A stretch of DNA of 64,000 nucleotides from Liquidambar formosana (GCA_039720395.1 CM077832.1:14202966-14266965), one strand, 5' to 3'. Positions 33,579 to 46,193 are shown, counted from the stretch's first letter. The notes: generated by a model not told the origin, from the sequence alone. Numbers and translations: made by a program.

Positions 33579-33846
33579 AAGGGTACTAGGCAAGAGAGGT
33601 TGATAGCTTTCGCCCCAACACTTGGAATCAGGAAAACCAAGGTTGAAACTAGGCCCATCGTTGGCAAGGATACATTGAGGGACATCGATCCTAGCATGCA
33701 AGAGTTTGCGCACACAATGCAATAAATGAAAGCACACAATCAAGCGGATGCAATGTGATTGATTTTAATTAAACAAAAGAAATTAATTTAACCCAATTAA
33801 ACTTTATAGAGTCTAGCCCACATCATCCCCAGTGGAGTCGCCAAAC
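33579..33846 (-). mobile_element. Element 2: truncated leader and PBS, inverted
   Basis: The reverse complement matches 18602-18870 of element 1, including the tRNA-Arg PBS (33845-33824). It is cut off at 33579, where the element 1 LTR ends. Its small open frames are the leader read in the opposite sense. Confidence 0.88.
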
Positions 33847-36530
33847 TGTGAACCCTAGAAATCGGGCCCATAAGGATTGAAAAGAAAATAGATAGGTTTG
33901 AAAAAGAAAAAGGAGTTGCCACCTTATTTTTTAAAGGAAATAAGGAAAACCCTAAAAACCATTTTTGTTTTAAAGAAAACAATTTGAATGACTCCATAAA
34001 AAAGGAAAGGCAAAAACCAATCTTTTGGAAACCAAAGAAAAAGGGGATTCGGAGGCTAAGTTATGACATGGGAAGGTTCTAGGCAAAGCCTATAGGCACC
34101 CATGTCACCCTTTCGGTCTCTCAGTTCATTTGGGCTAAATCAAGATCTTTTCCATACAAAAATCAGCAAGTATCATCACAAGACAGCATGCATATCATAT
34201 ATCCCATTCATTCATCCATGCATAATAAGCACATAAAAACAGAAAATAAAAAGAAAAAAAGAAAGAGAAAAAGAAATCTAGGATACTTGGATCCTAGAAC
34301 GGACTTGAGCCTCACGAAGAGTGCCTACGTACCATGCAACGAAATACATGGATCAAAGTCCACGTAGTTCGAATAGAACTAAGGTTAAGACTTAATACAA
34401 ACCTATGGTAAAAACCCTAGGTTTCCTTATTTGAAAAAAGAGTTGAATAAACCAAGTTTGATTTTAGGAAAATTCCACAAAATGAAAACTTTGGTAAAAA
34501 CAGAATTTTATTGGTTAAGGAAACCCTTGATTAAGCCATAGATTCATATTAAAAATTAACCCTAGAGAGGGAGAAGGGAAAGAGTTAAGGGAGAGAGGTG
34601 AATTGGGGCACCTTCATACCCACTTACCTGAGCGCAATAGCTCCAAGCATTAGCCATTTCAAGCATTGGCAGCCCTATTTGCCATAGGACAAATACCACA
34701 TCTATTTGCACCCTTACACGTGCTCAAAACCATGCAAACACACTAACATGCAAATCTGGACAGAATAGTACTAAGGCCTAAAATCATCCACTAAACATGC
34801 CAATAACAAAAACAGCAAACTTTCATAAGCCCTAACACAATCCTAGAACCATATCATGCATAAAAACCCTAGAATGAACTAACATGCATGCAAAAATATC
34901 ATATTTACTCCATATGAAAAACATATACAGCAACTATGAAGAAAAACCAATAAAAAGACCTACTTTATCATGCTGTATGAAAACTAACATAAAACAAGGA
35001 CTCTAAAACCCTAAACTCACAAATATGCTTAAAAACACACAAAACAAACTCCAATCATGCTAAAATAAAACTAAACAGAACCTAAATCATGCATATTAAT
35101 TAACTAAAGCAGTAAAACATGATAAAAAACCTAACTCTAATATGCAATGACCCTATTCTAAAATGAGGACAACAGAAGCACAAGAATCACCACCATGCAT
35201 TAAGACCTATGAACTAACTCTAAAGCATGCAAAACTCATCATGAACATCATTATTATCACATGTATTAACTAATAGAAACCTCAATCCATGGTAGAAATC
35301 ATAAGCATTATATGCAATAGAGCTATCCTACATGATACCCTTGTTTAAGCTTGAACAGAAAAGAGGAATACCTTAGGAAGAGCCTTCCTTGCTGCTGTAT
35401 GGACTCCCTCTTGCTCTTGTGGATGACTTCAATCAATGTTCTCCAAGGCTACAGCAAGAACTCCAGCTCTCCTTCAAGTCTCTCTCTCTTATTCTCTCTC
35501 AAACACTTAGGTTTTTAGGCATCAAGTGGCTCCCCTTGTGCTGAAGCATAGGGGGTATTTATAGACTTCAATTAGGATTAACCAATGGCTGGGATTAAAA
35601 CCCTAATAATTAATCCAAGGGCTATTAGAGACCCACTTGGGGCTTAAGTAACTCAGGAGTTACCAAAAATTAGAAGGAAACTCGTCCACAAGAGTCCTTG
35701 TACGTCAAAATAGGGAGGAATCCGCTTCAGCAAGAAAACACAAAGCAAATAGGAAAGTGGCCTCGGGTGACCACCAGGGCCTGGGCGGCTAGCCACCTGG
35801 GGCTGGGTGGTCACCCGAGCCCACTTCGGATTTTTCTTCTATTTTGACTCTCAATGCTTCTAGAAGTGTTTCAGGGGGCAAATTAACTCCGATTTTGATG
35901 AAACAAAAGCCAAAACGACCGTGTTTCGATGAGGAATATGTTTTTGAACATTTTAGGGTGAAAACCACTAACCATGGGGGCATGGTTAGGTTTGAACAAG
36001 GCGGTTAACCGCTATGCTCTACCTTTGCTAAGCATAGGCATGCACATAGGGTCAAACCAAATGCTTTCCATATCAAAATTGAACTTCATAAAACACTTTT
36101 GGGGGTAAAATGATGACTAATGAAAGTCAATTTGAAAAGATTTGGTTGGTGATTGTGAGTCAATTAGAGCTAACCCAAAGGAGGGTCAATTAACCAATCT
36201 TGAACTACATCGAGCCATTTTAATCCCGAGCCATTGATTCATCAAATTGACACTAGAAATACCTCTTATGCATCCATATGAACTCCAATTGAAAATTTGG
36301 AGATCATTTCAAGGTCAAATGAAAAGTTTGGGACTTAAAAGACGATTATGCCTCTCAAGTCACAAAAGCTCTTATTATCCCTCAAGATCAACTCCGAATT
36401 GAACCAAAATTCATATCCTTTGTCCTTGTGACTCTAGAAACCTAATGCAAGTGACTAGACTCAAAAACAAAACAAAAACATGCATGGAATGATGAGCCCT
36501 AGTAAGGTGGTGCAAAAATGGGGTGTGACA
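33847..36530 (-). mobile_element. Element 2 5' LTR, inverted
   Basis: 2684 bp, from TGTCACACCCC (36530, minus) to GGGTTCACA (33847). It resembles the LTR of element 3 more than that of element 1. The TATA box (TATAAATA, minus) is at 35563-35556. About 200 bp upstream, 35762-35819 forms a hairpin with perfect 14-bp arms (CTCGGGTGACCACC and complement). The rest of element 2 is not in the window. The LTR's outer end cuts an open reading frame at 36531. Confidence 0.92.
35762..35819. promoter_or_regulatory. U3 hairpin of element 2
   Basis: Arms CTCGGGTGACCACC (35762-35775) and GGTGGTCACCCGAG (35806-35819) are exact complements. The loop contains a near-palindrome GGCGGCTAGCCACC. A corresponding hairpin in element 3 is longer, with two added perfect palindromes. 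Confidence 0.85.
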
Positions 36531-36722
36531 CCATGCGTTACATGGCTGCTTCTGTACATTCCTTGGTGGAACACCACTTTCTCTCTCGTCTCTTTCCTCT
36601 TCCTCTTCATTATGATGTGATGCTTGCCCTGCTTGGTCCTTTCCATTGTCATCATTAATGAATTCTTTATCTTTATTATCAGTCTGCTTAGCAGCCCTCC
36701 TACTTCTCTTTGTACTGACCAT
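36531..36722 (-). pseudogene. N-terminal ORF fragment cut by the element 2 LTR
   Basis: From ATG 36722 (minus) an open frame encodes a basic start (STKRSRRAAK) followed by a very acidic stretch (KDKEFINDDNGK, HNEEEEERDERE), then runs into the LTR at 36530. Charged composition suggests a nuclear protein, but I do not recognise it. It may be a first exon interrupted by insertion, or part of an older element. No downstream part is found. Confidence 0.35.
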
Positions 36723-37776
36723 TCAATTATATTGGCCTTTTACGAATCTACGGCAAGGATTTGCATGTACGTGAATACAATTTCACATTATTAAATATAT
36801 AAAATTAATCTCAAAGGTACAACAATCTATTTAGGGACAAGAAGCAGTTTAGAACATTGAAAAATTAAAACCATAATAGATACTAAGCATGCTATATTGT
36901 TATAATAATTTTAAAAATAAAAATAAAAAAACAAGTAAATCACCGAATAGATAAGAATGAAAAGACAACTCTCTATTATGCCACTGCCACTGTAGACTCC
37001 CACCCTTGGGATACCTACAATTAAAATGATGAACAGTAGTGCTACTGCTTGCCATGGAACAAAGTATGTCAAATTTGCCCAAAAGCTGTTCCCCAATGGA
37101 GTCATAAAAGGAACTATGCCTTCGTAGATTGGTTAGTCAACAGTTTCGATCTTCTTGGATGACTAATGGAAAGGTTCTCCTGTATTTATCTACACTTTTT
37201 TAAAAAATAAAAAAATTTCACCGGAATTTTTATCCACAATTTCAACCATAGCTTTGGTTTGGAGGGGTCATTATATATTATATTGTTGCTTTCTTCTAGT
37301 GCTTCATAATTTCTTCTAATCGATGGTTAAGAAAATAATTTGTTTCATCAATAACTATCAAGGTCCATAGATGAATTTTGCCCTAATACATTCAGAGAGT
37401 TCCCCTCGTACCTTTTCTATTTTCATAGCCTGTCCAAAGGTCTAAGAAAAGAGCGTGTTGCATTCGGTTGAGAGCATCAGTCTAACCTTTATTTACAAAC
37501 TAGTATAAACCCGTGCGATGCGCGAGAATCACAAATAAATATGAAGACAACAAATAATTTAGTGATCCAGAGTTTAGGCCGACATGTTTTTATCTATGGT
37601 TCATCTCTTTGCATCCCTACTTATAAAGCAGTGTGTGTCCATCTTTCTATTAGTTGTCTTGGACAGTTAGAGGTTGTTACCTATACCCAACTTCTTTATA
37701 GCTCCCCGAAAAAAGAAAAATAAATAAAAAATGGGACAACCTGATTAATTGAAGACAAAATCTAGAAGAGTATAAA
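36723..37776. other. Interval without an assignable gene
   Basis: A hydrophobic open frame on the minus strand (37105-36911) has no recognisable family. 37501-37525 (AGTATAAACCCGTGCGATGCGCGAG) resembles the end of a common plant MITE type. Nothing else is supportable. Confidence 0.4.
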
Positions 37777-37921
37777 TTTTTTTTTTTTTTTTTTTTTTTT
37801 AGAGAACCTCCACGGTAGGAGGGAAATTTATTGATAAAATGAAGAGAGAAAGATACACCTAGAAAGGGGGGGACGAAAGTACCTTACCCCTTAAAGATGT
37901 ACAATACAAAGGAAAAAATAT
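37777..37921 (-). mobile_element. LINE 3' UTR and poly(A) tail
   Basis: On the minus strand the 3' UTR follows the ORF2 stop, contains TCAATAAATTTCCC (poly(A) signal) and ends in a pure A tail (T run 37777-37800 on plus). This marks the 3' end of the LINE. Confidence 0.85.
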
Positions 37922-40418
37922 TTAAACTCTTAAGTATGGAAGACCCTGCTGCTCTAGACGAATAGAAGCATTGATACGAGTAGGAAGATCATGCTTATCT
38001 CTAAAAACAATCTGCTGCTTAGTAGAAACACCATGCCTAGCCAACTGATCTGCAACTAAATTAACTTCCCTAAAAACATGAGTAAAAGAGAAACGAAAAT
38101 TCTAAAGCATGGAAATAATATCCGACCACCAATAGCGAAGATGCCAAGGAATAGGTGTATTCCTCTTTAACCAGTTGACCACAATTCTAGAATCAGACTC
38201 AATGTCAATATATCTGCACTCATTCTCTAAACACAACTTCAGTCCGTCAAGAAGAGCTCTAACTTCAGCAATATTATTCGTACATTCTTCGTAAAAAGAA
38301 GAGAAACCAATAACAAAAGCTCCTCTATAATCCCTAAGAATTCCCCCACCACCACCTAAACCAGGATTACCAATACATGAACCATCCACATTCAACTTAA
38401 ATTTACCAAAGGCAGGTCTAAGACACCAAAGAATCCTTTGACGATTGGCAACAACCCCGATCGGCGCAATGTGTAAAGTGGAGAGAATAATACAATCTCT
38501 AGAAGAGGCAGCCTTTTTTGGGTGAAGCAAACCAGACATAGATTTCAACCAACAAATAATTTTTTGAATAACATATAGATGATTATGAGCCTTACCTTCG
38601 AACCTTCTATAATTTCTTTCTAACCATATCTCCCAAACAATAAATATAGGGGTCATGGCTTTTAAGATTCCAACTTGAGAAGTCAAGGAACTAACACTAA
38701 ACCAGTGAAGAAACACATCTTTTACCGTATTAAAATTCCGAGTAGGAATACAAAACACATCTTCAAAATGTCTCCAAACCAGTCTAGCAAAATTACCTGA
38801 TATGAAAAGGTGATGCAAAGACTCAACTTGATGGTGCTCACAACAATGACACCAAGAAGCTAAATGGACGTCACAAGCTTGAATAACAGAATCAACTGAA
38901 ACAACTGAATGCACAAGCTTCCAAGAAAAAACAGAAATTTTGATAGGCACTCTCTTGAACCATATCAACTTCCACCAACTTTGATAAGGCCTTCGAAGAC
39001 GACATATGTTGTAAGCCGATTTGACACTAAACTTGCCATCTGTAGCTGGTTTCCAAATGAAGTTATCTGGATCATCCCTTAATCGTATACTTGAAACCGC
39101 AATATTCCTACAAATAAAATCCCTCATAGTCGAACTAATCCCATCCACCTGAAAATCTGAATCAAACCCTTCTTGAACGGAAACAGTACGAACCGGAGGC
39201 TGAGAAGGAGGGAACACAGAACACAAAGTACCAGAACCTAACCAATTATCAAACAATAAGTCCACCTCTCCCCTACCAATAACCCAGCAACTGTTATCGA
39301 AAATAAAAGGGAAAACCTTCAAAATATGCCACCAGAGATTGGAACAACCCGTGTGAAACTGAACTTGAGATAAATGTGTGCTTTTAACATATTTCAATAT
39401 CATAAAACGTGCCCAAAGAGAATCACTAGTAAAGATAGCCCAAGCTTGTTTAATCCTAAAGCTTTTCATCACATTTGTGACCGATCTAATATTTAGACCA
39501 CCTTCTGAACAGGGGCAACAAATAGACTCCCATGCAATCCACTTTCTCCGTTTCTTGCCATTAGAATCACCCCAGAAAAAATCTGAAAAAATTCTCTCCG
39601 AATCTTTTATAATAGAAGTAGGAAAATGCATCGCAGACAACAAATAAATGGGCATACTACTGAGAACGTGTCTGATAAGAACCAACCTACCCCCTTGCGA
39701 CAATAACTTACTTCTCCAGCCAACAACCTTTTGGCGAATTTTCACTAAAAGATTCTCAAAAATGAGGAGTGAAGGACACCCACTAAAAAGAGGAGCCCCA
39801 AGATAAGTGATAGGAAGCTTTTTATGTTGGAAACCACAACTTCTAGCAATAATATTAATTCTAGCCATAGGTGTGTCCTTCGCCATGATGAAGCAACTCT
39901 TATTAAAATTTATTTGTTAACCCGAGCAGGATGTATACCTCTCCAAGAACTTTCTCATCCCTAAAATAGAAGATTTTTTGCCATTAAGAAATATAGCAAC
40001 ATCATCTGCATACAAAAGATGCGTAACAGGAGGGCACCCTCTAGGAGTATAATAGTAACCAATATTCCCATTCTCAAATTCTTTTTGCATGCCTCTACTA
40101 AGAACCTCAGCACCCAAGATGAATAGAAAAGGGGACAATGGATCCCCCTGTTGAAGGCCTCTAGAAGATTGGAAAAAACCTTTATACACACTATTAAGAA
40201 TCACAGAAAAAGACACATCCGAAATGCAATTACGCACCAAAGAAAGAACAAGATCACTAAAACCAAATTTCCGAAGGACATCCAACAAAAAATTCCATTC
40301 CACCCTATCATAGGCCTTTGCCATATCTAGCTTAACAATCACGTTGCCTCCAAAAACTTTCTTGCCAATGCACTGAACTAATTCTTGAGCGAGGCTGATA
40401 TTTTCAATTATAAACCTC
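37922..40418 (-). pseudogene. L1-type LINE ORF2, 5'-truncated (RT and RNase H)
   Basis: One minus-strand frame from the Tat LTR boundary (40418) to TAA 37922-37924. The reverse transcriptase is entered in its first third (NVIVKLDMAKAYDRVEW). It continues through LQQGDPLSPFLF and the catalytic LLYADDV, then the zf-RVT region. The C-terminal RNase H has NVDGSCIGNPG, EVRALLDGL, ESDSRIVVNWL and DQLARHG, so its acidic residues are present. Two in-frame nonsense codons interrupt it: TAA 39917-39919 between RT parts and TAG 38102-38104 late in RNase H. The endonuclease and N-terminal RT are missing. The cut coincides with the end of the element 3 LTR, and the missing half is not found on the other side of that element. 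Confidence 0.92.
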
Positions 40419-43135
40419 TGTGAACCCCAGAAATTAGGCCCACAAGGGTTAGCGAAAAAGAAGAAGGATTGGGATTGGGTTTGAAAAAGAAAAGGAGTCG
40501 TCACCTTATTTTTTAAAGGAAAAAAGGAAAACCTAAAAAATAGTTTGTTTTAGGAAAACAATTTGAATGACTCCATGAAAAAGGAAAGGCAAAAACCAAT
40601 CTTTTGGAAACCAAAGAAATCGGGGATTCGAAGGCTAAGTTATGACATGGGAAGGTTCTAGGAAAAGCCTATAGGCACCCATGTCACCCTTTCGATCTCT
40701 CGGTTTATTTGGGCTAAATCAAGATCTTTCCATACAAAAATCAGCAAGTATCATCACAAGAATTGCATACATATCATATATTTCATTCATCCATCCATGC
40801 ATAAGAAACAAATAAAAACAGAAAAATAAAGAAAAATAAAAGAGAAAAGAAATAAACCTAGGATGCTTGGATCCTAGAACGGACTTGAGCCTCACGAGGA
40901 GCGCCTACGTACCATGCAACAAAATACATGGATCAAAGTCCACGTAATTCGATTAGAAATAGGGTCAAGACCTAATACAAACCTATGGTAAAAACCCTAG
41001 GTTTCCTTATTTGAAAGAGAATTGAATAAACAAGTTTGAATTTAGAAAGAACTCCACAATATGGAAACTTTAATAAATACCAGAATTTATTATTGAAGGA
41101 AACCTTTGATTTAAACCATAGACTCGTATTAAAAATTAACCCTAGAGAGGGAGAAGGGAAAGAGTTAGGAAGAGAGGTGAATTGGGACACCTTCACACCC
41201 ACTTACCTGAGCGCAATTGCTCCAAGTATTAGCCATTTCAAGCATTGGCAGCCCTATTTGCCATAGGACAAACACCACACCTATTTGCACCCTTACACGT
41301 GCTCAAAACCATGCAAAAACACTAACATGCAAATCTGGACAGAATAGTATTATGGCCTAAAATCATCCACTAAGCATGCTAACAGCAAAAACAGCAAACT
41401 TTCATAAGCCCTAACACAATCCTAAAACCCTATCATGCATAAAACCCTAGAAATCAACCAACATGCATGCAAAAATATCATGTTTACTCCATATGAAAAA
41501 CATATACAGCAACTATGAAGAAAAACCAATGAAAAAACCTAAACTAACATGCTATATGGAAACCAACATAAAATAAGGACACTAACAACCCTAAACTCAC
41601 AAATATGCTTAAAAACACACCAAACATACTTCACACATACTAAAACCAAACTAAACAGAACCTAAATCATACATATTAACTAGCTAAAGCAATAAAACAT
41701 GATAAAAAAAACCCTAACACTAATATGCTATAACCCTATCCTAGCACAAGGACAACAGAGGCACAAGAATCATAACTATGCATTGAAACTTATGAACTAA
41801 CTCTAAAGCATGCAAAACTCATCATGAACATTATCATTATCACATGTATTAACTAATAGAAACCTCAATCCATGGTAAAAATCATAAGCATGGCATGCAA
41901 TAGAGCTATCCTACATGATACCCTAGTTTAAGCTTTGAATAGAAAGAAAAATACCTTAGGGGAAAGCCTTCCTTGCTGCTGTATGAACTCCCTTTTGCTC
42001 TTGTGGATGTCTTCAATCAATGTTCTCCAAGGCTACAGCAGGTCCTCTAGCTCTCCTCCAAGTCTCTCTCTCTTACTCTCTCTCAAACACTCAAGTATTA
42101 ATGCATAAAGTGGCTCCCTTTGTGCTGAAGCATAGGGGGTATTTATAGACTTCAATTAGGATTAACCAATGGCTGGGATTAAAACCCTAAAAATTAATCC
42201 AAGGGCTATTAGAGACCCCCTTGGGGCTTAAGTAACTTAGAAGTTACCAAAAATTAGAAGGAAACACGTCCAAAAGAGCCCAAATACGTCAAAATAGGGA
42301 GGAATCCGCTTCAGCAAGGAAACATAGAGCAAATAGGAAAGTGCTCTCGGGTGACCACCAGGGCCTGGGTGGCTAGCCACCTGGGCCCAGGCGGCTAGCC
42401 GCCCGGGGCTGGGTGGTCACCCGAGCCCACTTCTAATTTTTCTCCTATTTTGCCTCCTAATTCTTCTAGAAGTGTTTCAGTGGGAAAATTAACTCCGATT
42501 TTGATGAAACAAAAGCCAAAACGACCGTGTTTCGATGAGGAATATGTTTTTGATCATTTTAGGGTGAAAACCACTAACCATGGGGGCATGGTTAGGTTTG
42601 AACAAGGCGGTTAACCGCTATGCTCTACCTTTGCTAAGCATAGGCATGCACATAGGGTCAAACCAAACACTTTCCATATCAAATTTGAACTTCATAAAAC
42701 ACTTTTGGAGGTAAAATGATGACTAATTAAAGTCAATTTGAAAAGATTTGGTTGGTAATTATGAGTCAATTAGAACTAACCCAAGGAAGGGTCAATTAAC
42801 CAACTTGAACTACATCGAGCCATTTTAATCCCGAGCCATTGATTCATCAAATTGAACCTAGAAATACCTTTTATGCATCCATATGAACTCCAATTGACAA
42901 TTTGGAGATCATTTCAAGGTCAAATGAAAAGTTTGGGACTTAAAAGACGATTATGCCCCTCAAGTCACAAAAGCTATTATTATCCCTCAAGATCAACTCC
43001 GAATTGAACCAAAATTCATATCCATTGTCCTTGTGACCCTAGAAAACTAATGCAAGTGACTAGACTCAAAAACAAAACAAAAACATGCATGAAATGATGA
43101 GCCCTAGTAAGGTGGTGCAAAAATGGGGTGTGACA
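40419..43135 (-). mobile_element. Element 3 3' LTR, inverted
   Basis: 2717 bp from TGTCACACCCC (43135) to GGGGTTCACA (40419), closely related to the element 2 LTR. TATA (minus) is at 42147-42140. The U3 hairpin at 42346-42425 has the same 14-bp arms as element 2, plus two inner perfect palindromes GGTGGCTAGCCACC (42368-42381) and GGCGGCTAGCCGCC (42390-42403). The PPT side faces 43136. The LTR abuts the LINE at 40418. Confidence 0.93.
42346..42425. promoter_or_regulatory. U3 compound hairpin of element 3
   Basis: Outer arms are CTCGGGTGACCACC and its complement. The interior is expanded relative to element 2 by an extra GC-rich palindrome, so the loop alone changed while the outer stem was kept. 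Confidence 0.8.
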
Positions 43136-44087
43136 GAAGCCCCTCATTGGCGAACAAGTTACACTTGTGAACCAATGATAAAGAACAACCCATTTTTGCC
43201 AAAAAACCTGGAGAAATCACACACTGTACCAACAATGATAGGAGGTTGAAAACCTGAGATTGAAATAAGGAAGTGCACTCAAGTCATGAGTATACTTAAA
43301 CCACTGGGGGTTGAGAATTGATAAGAGAAGCATATTCAAGCCACTGCGAATGAACATACTTTTGAAATGGAAAGATATATTCAAGTCACGAATATATTTA
43401 ACCAAGTGATTGAGAATGAAATCTGAGAAGTACGTTCAAGTGATGAACATACCTTTGAAATGGAGAAATATATTCAGGTCACGAATATACTTAACCAAGT
43501 AAGTGACAAATGATCTGAGAAGTATACTCAAGTGATGAGTATACCATTGAAATGGAGAAATATATCCAAGCGATGAAAATATTTAACCAAGTAAGTGACA
43601 AATGATCTGAGAAGTATGTTCAAGTGACGAGCATACCATTGAAATGGAGAAATATATCCAAGCGATGGATATATTTAACCAAGTAAGTGACAAATGATCT
43701 GAGGAGTATGTTCAAGTGATAAACATACCATTGAAATGGAGAAATATATCCAAGCGATGGATATATTTAACTAAGTAAGTGACAAATGAGCTGAGAAGTA
43801 TGTTCAAGTGATGAACATACCATTGAAATGGAGAAATATATCCAAGCGATGGATATATTTAACCAAGTAAGTGACAAATGATCTGAGAAGTATGTTCAAG
43901 TGATGAACATACCATTGAAATGGAGAAATATATCCAAGCGATGGATATACTTAACCAAGTAAGTGACAAAAGAGCTGAGAAATATGTTCAAGTGATGAAC
44001 ATACCATTGAAATGGAGAAATATATTCAAGCGATGAATATATTTAACCAAGTAAGTGACAATGAACTGAGAAGTATACTCAAGTGAT
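43136..44087 (-). repeat. Element 3 post-pol hairpin tandem array, truncated
   Basis: The reverse complement of the element 1 array: units of about 91 bp with two hairpins each. Stems again vary together, for example AAATATATTC/GAATATATTT at 44018-44044 in one unit against a TATATCC/GGATATA stem in neighbouring units. 43136-43250 matches the unique segment before the element 1 3' LTR. The array ends abruptly at about 44087 in AT-rich DNA, so the rest of element 3 is missing. Confidence 0.92.
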
Positions 44088-44295
44088 GGTATTATATATA
44101 TTTATATAATTTTGTAACAATTGATATAATCTTCTCTTACTCCTAATTCCCAAATATTAATAAATGTGTATTAATGCTCTTTCGTAAGATTGAATTTGAA
44201 ATCTCTCACTTAACAAGTGAGTTAAATGCCACTATACTATTAGATCATCAATTATTTCTTATAATATTTGGCAAACATAGATATTAATTCCTTTA

Positions 44296-44512
44296 GGCTC
44301 TATTTGGTTTGTGGATTTTATCAAGGAAAAAATATAAAATATAAGGAATTTTACTTTTCTTTATTTGGTTGCAATGGAAAATTGGAAGAAAATGAAGAAT
44401 TGGAATAATTTTGGCTTGATATGATTTTATATTTTCCTTTCATTTTCTTTCTTCCTCATTTTTTTTCCCTTCCTTTTTTTTCCTTGGTAGAATCCATGAA
44501 CCAAATAGAGGG
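44296..44512. mobile_element. Tourist-like MITE (PIF/Harbinger type)
   Basis: The ends GGCTCTATTTGGTT and AACCAAATAGAGGG-type inverted repeats continue about 35 bp inward (GTGGATTTTATCAAGGAAAA against TTTTCCTTGGTAGAATCC). The flanks carry TTA on both sides (44293-44295 and 44513-44515), the PIF/Harbinger target size. 217 bp, non-coding. Confidence 0.82.
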
Positions 44513-45084
44513 TTAAGGAAAACGAAAAGGAATTATTTTTCAACCATACAGCATATGGTACTCAATCACACACATATGGGTACAAAAAATATAATGCAAG
44601 CACTCGCTCTAAAAGATTTATTTTAAAGCTGGATATAGTGAAATCCTTGAAATCACGAGTACTCATAATTCCCCATTCGCATATCTACCTTTGAAACCCC
44701 CATACATGCCAACATGAAAAATGGAGAATTACTAATTAATATGACTTAAAATCACTCACGTGCAACCAAACGCTTCTTGGGGCCCTGATGACAAACTTTA
44801 GCATTTTCAAAATTGAACACTGCTTTTTTATATGAAATTAATTTCACAGTTCTTATATAATTATGCAGCCCAACTGAGCCAGAGGATGACTTCAGGAGCA
44901 ACAACAGACCTTTCCATGCACATATCTCTTAAATCAAATTACACTTGGCCTTTGGAATAACTTATTGAAGTTCAAATGCACATCAGACAGTTTAGCTTAG
45001 AGTCTAATACCCTGTTTTCCCAAAAAAAAAAAAAAAAAAAAAAAGAAAAGAAAAGAGAGAAAACCTCTTCTTGCCCAATTTTTT
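44513..45084. other. Interval without a gene
   Basis: AT-rich, with a pure A run at 45021-45043. It lies downstream of the LRK10-like pseudogene stop and may hold its 3' UTR. No clear signal is seen. Confidence 0.4.
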
Positions 45085-46193
45085 TTATGATAATGATGTT
45101 GTGGAAGAATGGAGGGGTGACCTTGGAGGAGAAGACAGGAAGGGCTTGGGTGGAATCTGCAAGTCTTGAAGGCTTCCTTCCAACATTTCCACCACTTTAG
45201 TCATTGATGGTCGATCTGATGGATTGGTTTGAATGCACCACAAACTCACCAAAGTCATCTTTCTTGCCATTTCTTCTTCCTCTTCTGTCATAGCCCGGTG
45301 AAGTTTCAGATCCTTGCCTTGCTCGAGAGGCTCATAGATCCAATGTGGAAAATAAATTTCACTGGTGTGAGAAACTCCTGGATCAATATTTTTTCTTCCT
45401 CCAACCATTTCAAGAACCATCATTCCATAGCTATAAACATCAGACTTGTGAGAGACTCCTCCAAAGTTTCTACAAAATACTTCTAGGGCGATATAGCCAA
45501 TAGTTCCTCTTGTGCCCAGCATGGATATAACACTTTCTTTCCTTTCGCATAGTTTAGCAAGGCCAAAATCAGAAATTTTGGGACAGAAGTCTTCATCAAG
45601 AAGAATGTTATGAGGTTTTATGTCGAAATGCAAAATCCTTGTATTACAACCTCGGTGTAAGTACTCTAGTCCCCGAGCAATCCCAATTGCGATTTGGTAT
45701 AATGTTTTCCATTCCAACTAACGGTTTGTATTTGAAGATTTTTTATCATATATGAACTTATCTAGTGATCCATTGGGCATGAATTCATAGATCAAAGCTC
45801 TTTTAGTCCTTTGATAACTAAAACCCAAAAGGGAGACTACATTAACATGGGAAGTTCTACTAATGCTGGCAACTTCGTTAATAAATTCTTCACCATTACC
45901 TTTGGATTCACTCAAAATTTTCACTGCCACGTGACGGTCATCGGATAGCTTTCCTTTGCAAACACCACCATAGCCTCCTTGACCTAATTTCTCTTTGAAA
46001 GATTTGGTCATTTTTTTAACATCTGAATAACTGTACCTCTTGAGAGTGAGAGATCCATGATTCCGTATAAATGCCTCAACATCTTGTTCAATTTTCGTTT
46101 CCTTCCTCCAGAAGACCATTGCATTGCTTGATATGTGCTTTCGTTTGAGGCAGCATGTAACTATAATGCAGGCAACTATAAACCCGACCACAC
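45085..46193 (-). pseudogene. LRK10-like receptor kinase A, transmembrane and kinase exon
   Basis: The exon starts after acceptor ATGCATACAG (46194). It encodes a transmembrane helix (VVGFIVACIIVTCC) and a Ser/Thr kinase of the LRK10L/WAK-like group. Visible motifs are the glycine loop (LGQGGYGGVCKG, where the usual VYKG is VCKG), VAVK lysine, the [12 protein letters not shown] catalytic loop and DFGLAKLC. Family-typical substrates and ligands for defence or cell-wall sensing are not known here. A TAG at 45718-45720 interrupts the frame just before the [10 protein letters not shown] helix, and the APE motif reads ALE. Only these lesions break an otherwise full-length domain ending at 45085. 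An ectodomain exon 4 kb upstream and a microexon belong to the same gene. Confidence 0.9.

Noticed and set aside
33480..33743. Short open frames at the 33.6-kb junction and at 18704-18974
   Set aside because: They are the untranslated leader of the Tat elements read on either strand. The same peptides appear in both copies because the DNA is duplicated.
39378..39647. 89-codon plus-strand frame inside the LINE
   Set aside because: Shadow of the LINE ORF2 on the other strand.
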